This document shows positions 7,193 to 14,888 of a stretch of DNA of 64,000 nt, piece after piece (position 1 is the first letter of the stretch; every line of letters starts with the position of its first letter). The stretch lies in assembly GCF_030580935.1 (NCBI RefSeq), contig NZ_JAUQOM010000001.1, forward strand, positions 186,001 through 250,000, written 5' to 3'. Under the pieces are notes generated by a model, which saw nothing but the letters and a program-made list of their open reading frames with translations, did no database searches and was not told where the DNA came from. Source of the DNA: Sphingobium cyanobacteriorum (lineage in GTDB: Bacteria; Pseudomonadota; Alphaproteobacteria; Sphingomonadales; Sphingomonadaceae). Both the position numbers and the translations under genes were made by a program.

Positions 7193-8573
7193 ATTGCCCG
7201 GCCACAGGCAGGGAGAGAATGAAGCGTGCGCCTTCGCCCGGCGCGCCGCCGATGACGATGTCGCCGCCCATCGCGCGGGCCAGACGGCGCGAAATATAGA
7301 GGCCAAGGCCGCTGCCACCCGGATCGTCGCGGCCCAGCCGCTCGAATTTCTCGAAAATCCGCTCGCGATCGGCCAGGGCAACGCCCGGTCCCTGATCGAT
7401 GACGGCGATCCGCGCCTGACCGCTTTCCCATTCGGTGGCGACACGAACCTGCGTAGCGTCAGGCGCGTAGCGCACCGCGTTGCCGATCAGGTTGACCAAT
7501 ATTTGCAGCACGCGCCGGAATTCGCCGATCGCCAGCAGGCTGGCGTCGGGCGGCGGGGGGAGGATGGTTATGCCCTTGTCCAGCGCCTTGACCGACAGCA
7601 GGCCGGCGGCGCGGCGGCCCAGATCGGCCAGGTCCACCTCCTCTGCAATGACGCTGAAATCCGGGCGGTCGATCGCCTGGAGATCGGCCAGATCATCGAC
7701 CAGCGCCAGCAGATGCCGCCCGGCCGCCGCGATATCATCGGCATAGCCGGCATAGTCGGGCCGCAACGGCCCCTCCAACTGGGCGCTGATCGTATCGGCA
7801 TTGGCGATGATCCGCCCCAGTGGCTGGCGCAGCGAACGATCGAGGCGGCGACCGAATTCGGCGGGATAGAGCGTGAGGTGGGGTTCCGGCGCCATTGGCG
7901 CGACGATGGCGCGTTCCAGCGGAAAGGCGGTGCCACGATAGCCGGTCAACTGCCCGGACAGGTCGAACATCGGAAAGGCGGACAGGGTGAAGGTGCGGGC
8001 CGGATCGGCGGCCAGCGCCGCGCGCTGATCACGAAAGGCACGGCGCTGGGCGAAGCCGCGCAGCATCGCCATGTCGCCATCCGCATCGCCCTGAAGCTGG
8101 AAATAGCTGGAGAAACGGCTGCCGGGCACTGGCGGATCGGGCGGCAGCACACCGTCCTCGCCCAGTCCGGCCAGGACCATGTCGAAACGAAGCTGCGTGT
8201 CGATCTGCCACGTCCAGCCTGGGGCGAGCGCCGCGATGTCCGCATCGCGGCGGCCACTGTCGGCGGGAAAGACGATGGCAGGCCGCTCCCGCCAGTCGAT
8301 GATCGACAGGGCAACCCCGTCCGCTTCGGGCCGGGCGCGCACCCACATGTCGATATCGCCGCGCTCGGCCGCCGCGACCACGGGACGGGACACGATCACG
8401 CCCAGTCGCCCGGCCAGCCGCGCGATCGACGCGAGTTGCGGCACGGCGAGCGGCCCGCCAAGATCGGCTCCCGCTTCCTGCTGAAGCGCGAGCAAGGGCG
8501 CATCCGCGCTCAGCAACCGGCCGTCGGACGACAGCATGGCGCGGATGACGGCGGGATGCGATGGCATGTTCAT
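7191..8573 (-). CDS. Histidine kinase-like protein lacking the phospho-accepting His
   Basis: This 460-residue protein has no membrane segment. Its N-terminal half, of unclear fold, may hold a PAS-like sensor. The C-terminal half has a histidine kinase ATPase domain with an N-box (NLIGNAVRYAP), G1 (DQGPGV), F-box (FEKFERL) and G2 (GSGLGLYISR). The helix that should carry SHELRxPL reads DRSLRQPL, so Arg246 replaces the phosphorylated histidine, which the bases at 7836-7838 confirm. ATP binding looks intact but classical autophosphorylation is not possible. It may act like the Caulobacter pseudo-kinase DivL (Tyr at that site) as a regulatory scaffold. It overlaps the upstream gene by ATGA. Confidence 0.85.
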   Translation of the reverse strand: MNMPSHPAVIRAMLSSDGRLLSADAPLLALQQEAGADLGGPLAVPQLASIARLAGRLGVIVSRPVVAAAERGDIDMWVRARPEADGVALSIIDWRERPAIVFPADSGRRDADIAALAPGWTWQIDTQLRFDMVLAGLGEDGVLPPDPPVPGSRFSSYFQLQGDADGDMAMLRGFAQRRAFRDQRAALAADPARTFTLSAFPMFDLSGQLTGYRGTAFPLERAIVAPMAPEPHLTLYPAEFGRRLDRSLRQPLGRIIANADTISAQLEGPLRPDYAGYADDIAAAGRHLLALVDDLADLQAIDRPDFSVIAEEVDLADLGRRAAGLLSVKALDKGITILPPPPDASLLAIGEFRRVLQILVNLIGNAVRYAPDATQVRVATEWESGQARIAVIDQGPGVALADRERIFEKFERLGRDDPGGSGLGLYISRRLARAMGGDIVIGGAPGEGARFILSLPVAGQ

Positions 8574-9670
8574 ATACCCGCAACCGCGCGCAGATGTTCA
8601 AACTTCGCGCGGAACGCGGCGGGCGTGCGCCATGCGCCGACCTGGGCATCGGCCTGTGCCTGGGTCAGCCCCTGATAGCGATCGGCCTCGGCCAGAATCA
8701 GGGTGTCCGACAGCGACGGCCGCACCGGCCGCAACGCCAGGAGAAGCTGGCGATAATCGGCGTCGGACCCGCCCAGCGCGCGACACAGGGTTGCGACCTG
8801 CGCCACTGGCCCCAGCAACAGCATGTCGATCAGTTGGGCGCTGTCGATCCGCAACCGGCGGGCAGCCAGCGCCGCGAACAGGAGGAAACGGCGCTGGTCC
8901 AGCGCCGCACCCAGCAATGCGGGCGTGTCGGCAGCATCCCCCATGCGCCGTACCAGTTGCTCGGCGAGCAGGACCGGACTGGCGCCTTCATCATGATCGG
9001 CAAGCAAGGCCCAGCCCGATCGCTCGAAGGCCGCGAACAGCCTGTCTGCGCTTTCGTCCGCCGTCCGCTGCACCGCCAGCGCCAGGCAGGCGGCGACGGT
9101 CCAGACCAGTTCGGCATAATGTTCAGCCGGCAGATCGGGCCGCATCGGATGATCTTCGCCCCCGACCGCCAGCCAGCGTCCTTCGGCCAGCATCAGCGCG
9201 ATCACCGCGTCGCCCAGATCAGGATCGTCGGCGGCGGGCAGCACGCCTGGCTGCGTCACGTTCGCCTGTTCCAGATCGGCCTGGCCATATTGGCGCAGCA
9301 TCAGCGCCAGGCCCGCGCGCATCTGCATATGGCTCAGCAAGGCCGGGCCAAGCAGGGTCGGCTGGGCGCGAAGGCTGGGCCAGGCGAGCGGCGCCGGGCA
9401 GCGGTCCAGCGCGACCGAGACGGCAGGCGCATGCGCCAGCGACAGGCGCAGCCGCATTTCGATCGCCGCGACGCATCCGCCCAGATGGCGGCGGGTTTCC
9501 GAAATCAGCGCATCGGCCCGCATATCGTCATGATTCGGGCCATGGTCGGGAAAGAAAAACGCCAGATCGATGGCGTGACCGACAGGCACGGCGGAGGCGC
9601 CAGCCATGACCCGCGCCATCGGCCAACTGCCCGCCATGACCGTGCCGGTGAAGGACGAATGGGCGCTCAT
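8570..9670 (-). CDS. Helical DUF2336-like protein
   Basis: This 366-residue soluble protein is Ala/Leu-rich and predicted mostly helical. Repeated segments such as RRFLLFAALAARRLRIDSAQLIDMLL...VATLCRALGG look like the HEAT-like pattern of DUF2336, a family largely restricted to alphaproteobacteria. No catalytic motif is visible. Its stop overlaps the start of the His-less kinase gene, so the two are translationally coupled and probably work together. The family assignment is from pattern memory and moderate; the open reading frame itself is certain. Confidence 0.6.
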   Translation of the reverse strand: MSAHSSFTGTVMAGSWPMARVMAGASAVPVGHAIDLAFFFPDHGPNHDDMRADALISETRRHLGGCVAAIEMRLRLSLAHAPAVSVALDRCPAPLAWPSLRAQPTLLGPALLSHMQMRAGLALMLRQYGQADLEQANVTQPGVLPAADDPDLGDAVIALMLAEGRWLAVGGEDHPMRPDLPAEHYAELVWTVAACLALAVQRTADESADRLFAAFERSGWALLADHDEGASPVLLAEQLVRRMGDAADTPALLGAALDQRRFLLFAALAARRLRIDSAQLIDMLLLGPVAQVATLCRALGGSDADYRQLLLALRPVRPSLSDTLILAEADRYQGLTQAQADAQVGAWRTPAAFRAKFEHLRAVAGI

Positions 9671-9727
9671 GCCGACGAGAATAAACGCACGTCCTTAAAA
9701 TGCACTAAACCGTGCGGCGGAAAAAAT

Positions 9728-10894
9728 TTAATTGGGCCGGCGCAGAATGATCGCCCCGACCGAGGCAATCGCCAGCAGCATCGCCACACGCAGGCCACCC
9801 GCCAGCATACCGGCGATGCCCGCCGGGATCAGGATCAGCAGGGCCGTTGCGGGGGTGACGATCATCCAGGGACGCGCCTGTCCCGTACGTCGCCAGCGGT
9901 CGGCAACCATCAGGATCGCCAGCAACAAGGCGAGATCGGCCGCCAGCGTCGTCGCACCAGCCAGGACGATGCCGATCAGCGCCGCAACCGGCGCGCCGAA
10001 GGCAAACCAGCCCATCGGCGGCGCGCGCAGCGCCAGTGCATCGAGCCGATCGCTGATTTCCGCGAGCAGCAGCGCGATCAGCAGCAGGCACAGGCCCGTC
10101 ACCGGCCAGAGCAGTTCGATCGGGACGAGCGCGATGGCGCCCATGGCGATCCCGGCGATTCGCACCTGCAACGCGGGCACCTGCATCCGCATGAGTGCGG
10201 GGCTGATCATCCGGGCGAGCGGGCTGAGCACATAATGATCCATGCCGCCGCGCGCATGGGCCTGGGCCGCGACGGCGGACGTGATCGCCTGCGCCACGAG
10301 ATCGGCCTGTTGCTGATTTTCCACAAGCGCGACGCGCCCTTCCAGCAGATCGTCCTGCGGCACGGTGATACGGCGCGCGCCCTTTTGCACGGCCGCGCGG
10401 ATCAGGGTCAGGGCCAGATCCCAGTCGCCGATCATGTCGAGCGTGCCGAACAGCAGCGCCGGACTGATTCGCGCCAGCCCCGCCCAGCGCTGGCCCGCGT
10501 CGATCCGTTCGAACGGCGCGCTGGCCCGGCTGTCGTCGGTGACGAGCAGGATGTCGCCATCCCCCGCACCCATATGTTCATAATGGGCCTGGGCCACGAT
10601 CGCGCCATCGGCCACCAGCACTATGTCACTGTCACGCGGGGCATCGCGCACCATCGATACCATGTCGCGGACCAGCGCGACCGCGATACCGTCCGCACTC
10701 AGCCGGTCGACCGCCTGCGAAATGGCGGGGGTGATGACGCTGACGAGGATCATGATACGGCTGGCCCCGGCCTGCGCCGCCTGCCGTGCCTGATATTCGA
10801 TCAGCGTCTGGCCCGCGAAATGCAGGCTGGCGCGCAGGCCGGGCGGCGAATCGGCCGTCATGCGGCTGGCGCTCAAGATGGCGGCGAAACTCAT
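9728..10894 (-). CDS. Membrane protein resembling a degenerate nucleotidyltransferase/CDP-alcohol phosphotransferase
   Basis: This 388-residue protein has an N-terminal alpha/beta domain (MSFAAILSAS...FAGQTLIEYQARQAAQAGASRI) laid out like a MobA/RfbA-type nucleotidyltransferase, but the usual LAAGxGxRL signature is gone. The second half has about five hydrophobic segments. It begins DHYVLSPLARMISPAL and carries DRLDALALR where CDP-alcohol phosphotransferases have D-x2-D-G-x2-A-R. The order matches the inositol-phosphate cytidylyltransferase/DIPP synthase fusions, with both active sites eroded. I choose the ATG at 10894; the longer start would read through a hairpin at 10929-10947. Function unknown. 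Confidence 0.6.
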   Translation of the reverse strand: MSFAAILSASRMTADSPPGLRASLHFAGQTLIEYQARQAAQAGASRIMILVSVITPAISQAVDRLSADGIAVALVRDMVSMVRDAPRDSDIVLVADGAIVAQAHYEHMGAGDGDILLVTDDSRASAPFERIDAGQRWAGLARISPALLFGTLDMIGDWDLALTLIRAAVQKGARRITVPQDDLLEGRVALVENQQQADLVAQAITSAVAAQAHARGGMDHYVLSPLARMISPALMRMQVPALQVRIAGIAMGAIALVPIELLWPVTGLCLLLIALLLAEISDRLDALALRAPPMGWFAFGAPVAALIGIVLAGATTLAADLALLLAILMVADRWRRTGQARPWMIVTPATALLILIPAGIAGMLAGGLRVAMLLAIASVGAIILRRPN

Positions 10895-10928
10895 GGCGTT
10901 ACGCTTGTGGACCCGATTATGATGTAAT

Positions 10929-10947
10929 CCGCCTTGTCGCAAGGCGG
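10929..10947. other. Perfect inverted repeat upstream of the degenerate transferase gene
   Basis: CCGCCTTG (10929-10936) and CAAGGCGG (10940-10947) flank TCG. It lies 35 bases upstream of the ATG at 10894 and downstream of the Hpt-like gene on the same strand. No T-run follows, so an operator or mRNA hairpin is as likely as a terminator. Confidence 0.5.
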
Positions 10948-10981
10948 AAGGGCCAGCGCAAGCAGCGCTTTGCCATGATGG

Positions 10982-11284
10982 TCAGCTTTGTTCCAGCCCC
11001 GCCAGAGCGGCGCGCAGCCGGCGCAGCACGGTAGGATCGCCGGGCGCGGCCTGCGCGGCTTCGTCCGCCAGCGTCATGAGGCCGGTCAGGCCGAAACTGG
11101 CCGCCAGCCCCTTGAGCCGCCAGGCCGCCAGTTCCCAGTTGGCGTCACAGCGGGCACGGCCAAGCAGGTCGATCTGACGCGCGGCGCTTTCCATGAAGGC
11201 GACGCGCAGATCGGCGATCAGCGCGCTGTCTTCGCCAACGGCGGCCGCCAGAGCGGCATGAAGGGCGCCAGGATCATAGGACAT
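10982..11284 (-). CDS. Hpt-like protein with Trp in place of the phospho-histidine
   Basis: This is a 100-residue helical protein starting at the ATG at 11284. The segment W50-E-L-A-A-W55-R-L-K-G59-LAASFGLTGL matches the histidine phosphotransfer (Hpt) consensus AHxLKGxAxxxG...L, but the His is Trp55. Hpt domains relay phosphate from kinases to response regulators; this one cannot by the usual route. It is the first gene of the leftward block that ends with a His-less kinase, and it is divergent from the coiled-coil gene. It could bind a response regulator or kinase without phosphotransfer. Confidence 0.65.
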   Translation of the reverse strand: MSYDPGALHAALAAAVGEDSALIADLRVAFMESAARQIDLLGRARCDANWELAAWRLKGLAASFGLTGLMTLADEAAQAAPGDPTVLRRLRAALAGLEQS

Positions 11285-11364
11285 GGCGACCAACGCTATC
11301 GGGATTGCGTTAAGTTTTGGTAACAGGGCATTTCCGTCCCCGGAAAAGATGCTAGGATGCGCCC

Positions 11365-14040
11365 ATGACAGGGGGCAGCACAATCGTCGAGTTCTGGCGC
11401 GACGAACCAACCGCGATCGGCAACGAGTCGCAGATGGACGACATCTTGCTTTTGAAACAGGCGGTTCTCGACATCGACGAACAGGATGATCCGGCCGATG
11501 GCGCCGGCGAAAAGCTGGTCAGGCGGGTGCGTATCGCGCTTTGTGCGCTGGCGGTCGGCTGGGTCGGTTTCGCCGGCTGGGCCATGATCGTGTCGGGCGA
11601 CCTGCGCGCCGGTCCGTCCGCCTGGGCCAATGCGGTGGTGACTTTGACCGCGCCGCTCATCCTGCTGGGCCTCGTCTATCTGCTGCTGGTCCGCAACAGC
11701 CGCACCGAATCGCGCCGTTATCTCGACACCGCGCGCGCCCTGCGGACCGAAGCGGACCTGCTGGAATTGCGGCTTGGCCGGATCAGCGCCCAGCTTGAAT
11801 CGGCCCGCCAGACGATGCAGGATCAGGCCGAACTGCTCGACAGCTATGGCGCGGCGGCCAGCAGCAACATGGAGGCGTCGGCCGAACTGATCGCCAGCCG
11901 TGCCCAGACCACCGCCGCCAGCGCGGAAGCGGCCGATCGTGCTGGCGCGGCGCTGGTGAAGCAGATGGAAACATTGATCGGATCGATCCCGGAACTGGAG
12001 GACCGTGCCGGCCGCATGGCCGCGCGGATCATGGACGATGGCCATGCACTGGGCGAGCGGATCGACATGCTGGAGGCGCGGCTTCATGCGCTGACCGAAT
12101 TGTCGGACGAGGCGCGCGCGCGCACGCTGGCCGCGACCAAAAGCCTGTCGAGCCAACTGGCCCAGCTTCAGGAATCGACCCGCGCCGCCACCGATGAAGT
12201 CACCGGCATGGCCGAGGTCGCATCAGGCCGGATCGAAGCCACCGCACAGGGCGCACGCCAGGCGATGGAGCGCAGCCGGCAGGATATGGAGGCGCAGGCA
12301 ACGGCGTTGACGAGCCTGGTCGAAGCCACGCAGGCCGGCGTCACCAGCAGCAGCGAGCAGGTACGCGCGATGCTGGCCGACGATCTGGAAGCCATCACGC
12401 TTTCCATGCGGGCGCGGATCGACAGCGTGCTGCACAATGTCCGTGGCGCCTTCACCACCACCGACGAAAGCCTGGCGCGCCGCGCCCAGGCGCTGGAAAC
12501 GCTGGTCGCCGCCGCGCAGAAGGGCATCGGCACCACCAGTGAAAACGCATTGGCGACCCTGGAACGCGACATGGCGGCGATCGATGCCGATCTGCGCGGC
12601 CGCTTGGACGCGGCATTGGATCGTGCGCAGGAAAGCCTGGCCGTTACCGATGCCGGACTGACTGGCCAGGCGGCGGCGCTCGATGCGCTGATCGCCCGGT
12701 CGCGCGAAAGCCTGGACGCGATCGGCGGCGAGACGGTCATGGGCCTCAGCGACATGATCGCCGATGTCGAAAGCCGCCTGCATCAGCTCGACAGCATGAT
12801 CGATGGACAGCGCAGCCTGATGTCAGGGCTTCATGCCGGGTTGCACGACACGATCGCCGCCACCGAAACGCGCTTTGCGGCGCTGGAGGACAGCGCGTTG
12901 GCGCGGGCCGAACGGCTGACCGCTGCACTGACGCGGATGACACAGGAAACGACCCGCATCGATCAGGCCCTGGCGTCGGGCGGGATGACCGCCGAGAAGC
13001 TGATCGGATCGGCCGAGACGCTGCTGGTGGCACTTGATTCGAGCGTGCGCGAACTGGACGAAACCTATCCCGGCGCACTGGAGCGGTTCGACGCCCGGCT
13101 GGAGACGAGCCGCGCGCTGCTGGGCAGCGCGACACCGGAGATGGAACGGCTGGAGGCGATTTCAGAGGCGCTGGTCGGTCGCGCGGAAGAAGCCGAGTCG
13201 CTGTTGCGCGGTCAGGGCAGCCGTCTGACCGAATGGCTGGAAAGCACGCAGGCAGGATTGCACGCCAATCGCGATCTGGTCGAGCGGCTGCGCACCGCGA
13301 TCGACGCGGCGGATCAGGATGCGCGGCGCATCACCGAGGGCGCCGGGCCGCTGCTGGTCACGGCACTTCTGCGGGTCAAGGATACCGCCGACCAGGCCGC
13401 CGAACGTGCGCGCCAGGCGCTGGGCCGCGCCATCCCCGATGCCGCGCAACAGCTTGCCGAAGCGAGCGACGCAGCACTGGAAAGCGTGATCGGTGAAAGG
13501 GTGACGGCGCAGATCGAGCAGGTCGGCCGTGTCGCCGAGGCCGCCGTCAAGGCCGCCCATCAGGCGTCCGAACGATTGACGCGCCAGTTGCTGACCATCG
13601 CCGACACCAGCGCCAGTGTCGAACAGCGGATCGTCGAGGCGGAACAGGTGACGGAAAGCCGCGATCGCGACCATTTCGCTCGCCGTTCCGCATTGCTGAT
13701 CGAATCGCTCAACAGCACCGCGATCGACGTGGCCAAGATATTGTCGAACGATGTTACCGATTCGGCCTGGTCCGCCTATCTCAAAGGCGACCGGGGCGTG
13801 TTTACCCGGCGCGCGGTGAAATTGCTGGATGCCGGGGAATCGCGCGAAATTGCGCTGCATTATGACAATGATGCGGACTTCCGCGATCATGTGAACCGCT
13901 ATATCCATGATTTCGAGGCGATGCTGCGCATCATCCTGTCGGCGCGCGACGGCAATGCGCTGGGCGTCGCCCTGCTGTCGTCCGACATGGGCAAGCTCTA
14001 TGTCGCGCTGGCGCAGGCGATCGAGCGGCTGCGCCAGTAA
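11365..14040 (+). CDS. Membrane-anchored giant coiled-coil protein
   Basis: The 891-residue protein has a short acidic cytoplasmic N-terminus, two transmembrane helices (about 56-76 and 89-109) and then some 650 residues of Ala/Glu/Arg/Gln-rich coiled coil (residues about 115-770). It ends in a conserved-looking globular segment (SLNSTAIDVAKILSNDV...DRGVFTRRAVKLL...HYDNDADFRDHVNRYIHDFE). The architecture and length resemble the Caulobacter polarity factor TipN (two N-terminal membrane helices plus a long coiled coil), but I cannot claim homology. It is divergent from the pseudo-phosphorelay genes. A spatial organiser at the pole or septum is a reasonable guess. Confidence 0.75.
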   Translation: MTGGSTIVEFWRDEPTAIGNESQMDDILLLKQAVLDIDEQDDPADGAGEKLVRRVRIALCALAVGWVGFAGWAMIVSGDLRAGPSAWANAVVTLTAPLILLGLVYLLLVRNSRTESRRYLDTARALRTEADLLELRLGRISAQLESARQTMQDQAELLDSYGAAASSNMEASAELIASRAQTTAASAEAADRAGAALVKQMETLIGSIPELEDRAGRMAARIMDDGHALGERIDMLEARLHALTELSDEARARTLAATKSLSSQLAQLQESTRAATDEVTGMAEVASGRIEATAQGARQAMERSRQDMEAQATALTSLVEATQAGVTSSSEQVRAMLADDLEAITLSMRARIDSVLHNVRGAFTTTDESLARRAQALETLVAAAQKGIGTTSENALATLERDMAAIDADLRGRLDAALDRAQESLAVTDAGLTGQAAALDALIARSRESLDAIGGETVMGLSDMIADVESRLHQLDSMIDGQRSLMSGLHAGLHDTIAATETRFAALEDSALARAERLTAALTRMTQETTRIDQALASGGMTAEKLIGSAETLLVALDSSVRELDETYPGALERFDARLETSRALLGSATPEMERLEAISEALVGRAEEAESLLRGQGSRLTEWLESTQAGLHANRDLVERLRTAIDAADQDARRITEGAGPLLVTALLRVKDTADQAAERARQALGRAIPDAAQQLAEASDAALESVIGERVTAQIEQVGRVAEAAVKAAHQASERLTRQLLTIADTSASVEQRIVEAEQVTESRDRDHFARRSALLIESLNSTAIDVAKILSNDVTDSAWSAYLKGDRGVFTRRAVKLLDAGESREIALHYDNDADFRDHVNRYIHDFEAMLRIILSARDGNALGVALLSSDMGKLYVALAQAIERLRQ

Positions 14041-14047
14041 CCGCGCG

Positions 14048-14506
14048 TCAGATCAGCTTGCGGAAATAGACGACACGCTCGGTTTCGGTGAAGCCCAGCG
14101 CGGCGTGCAGCAGATGGCTGACATGATTGGCGATGTCGGCATCGGACGCCATTTCGGTGCAGCCCAGCGCCCTGCCCCACGCCACCGCCGCGTCGACCAG
14201 AGCGCGAGCAGCCCCGGTGCGCCGGGCGGCGGGTTCGACATAAAGACCTTCCAGAAAGGCGACCGGGCTGGTGTCGCAGCCATTGACATAGTCATGGCGC
14301 AGCGCCGCCTCGACGAAACCCACGGCCTGCTCCTGCGCGTCGAAGGCGAGGAAGGCCACACTGTCCTGACCCTGATCCCGCAATTGCGCGACGATCTCTT
14401 CGCGATGATCCTCGACCGAGGCGTCCGGCCAGAGTGCGGCGCGCATCGTCGCCCAATATGCGACATGGGCGGTAGTGGCGCGGAGGATGCGCGCCGGGCC
14501 GGTCAT
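14048..14506 (-). CDS. GNAT acetyltransferase, aminoglycoside AAC(6')-like
   Basis: This 152-residue GNAT protein closely follows the AAC(6') family plan: RxALWPD near the N-terminus, the aminoglycoside-pocket segment HDYVNGCDTSPVAFLEGLYVEP, the acetyl-CoA loop RRTGAARAL, GCTEMASDADIANHVSHLLH and the C-terminal GFTETERVVYFRK. Such enzymes acetylate the 6' amino group of kanamycin or tobramycin-type drugs. Here it is chromosomal and translationally coupled to a DUF1467 gene (ATGA overlap). The native role may differ, and activity is not proved by sequence. Confidence 0.85.
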   Translation of the reverse strand: MTGPARILRATTAHVAYWATMRAALWPDASVEDHREEIVAQLRDQGQDSVAFLAFDAQEQAVGFVEAALRHDYVNGCDTSPVAFLEGLYVEPAARRTGAARALVDAAVAWGRALGCTEMASDADIANHVSHLLHAALGFTETERVVYFRKLI

Positions 14507-14772
14507 GATCCCTGACGATAGCCCGGCAGCATGTCGAGCGTCAGCCAGCCCTGCACATAATTGGCGTAATAGAGGCCAAAGGCCAGGGCCGACAGCAGGG
14601 TCGCGCGCAGCGCCACGACGCCGGGCCGGAAGTTGTTGGGGGCGCTGTCCGCCTGCCCCTTCAGCATCGCTTCGCCGGTTTCATCCGGGGTGCGGATGCC
14701 GAAGGGCAGCATGATGAAGGCGCTGATCACCCACATCAGGAAATAGATGGCGAAGATGGCGTAAAGGTTCAT
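14503..14772 (-). CDS. DUF1467 small membrane protein
   Basis: This 89-residue protein has two hydrophobic helices (YAIFAIYFLMWVISAFIMLPFG and LRATLLSALAFGLYYANYV) joined by a polar loop containing SAPNNFRPG, the DUF1467 pattern. In alphaproteobacteria this gene often follows nuo-birA-coaX-rnj, as here. Function unknown. Confidence 0.85.
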   Translation of the reverse strand: MNLYAIFAIYFLMWVISAFIMLPFGIRTPDETGEAMLKGQADSAPNNFRPGVVALRATLLSALAFGLYYANYVQGWLTLDMLPGYRQGS

Positions 14773-14852
14773 GGCCTTGGACTAGCGCGCCTTGGCCCGA
14801 TTGCAAAGCGCGCTGCTGGACGAAAAGCAGCAGGCCCGTCGAAAGGCGGCGC

Positions 14853-14880
14853 CGCTGTTCCGGCCTGCGCGGGAACAGCG
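14853..14880. repeat. REP-like palindrome, GC-rich class
   Basis: CGCTGTTCC (14853-14861) and GGAACAGCG (14872-14880) are perfect 9-base arms around a centre containing CCTGCGCG, the complement of the GCGCAGG core at 2843. It fills the space between rnj and the DUF1467 gene. It may be a mobile palindrome that also shapes the mRNA. Confidence 0.65.
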
Positions 14881-14888
14881 GCCAGGGA

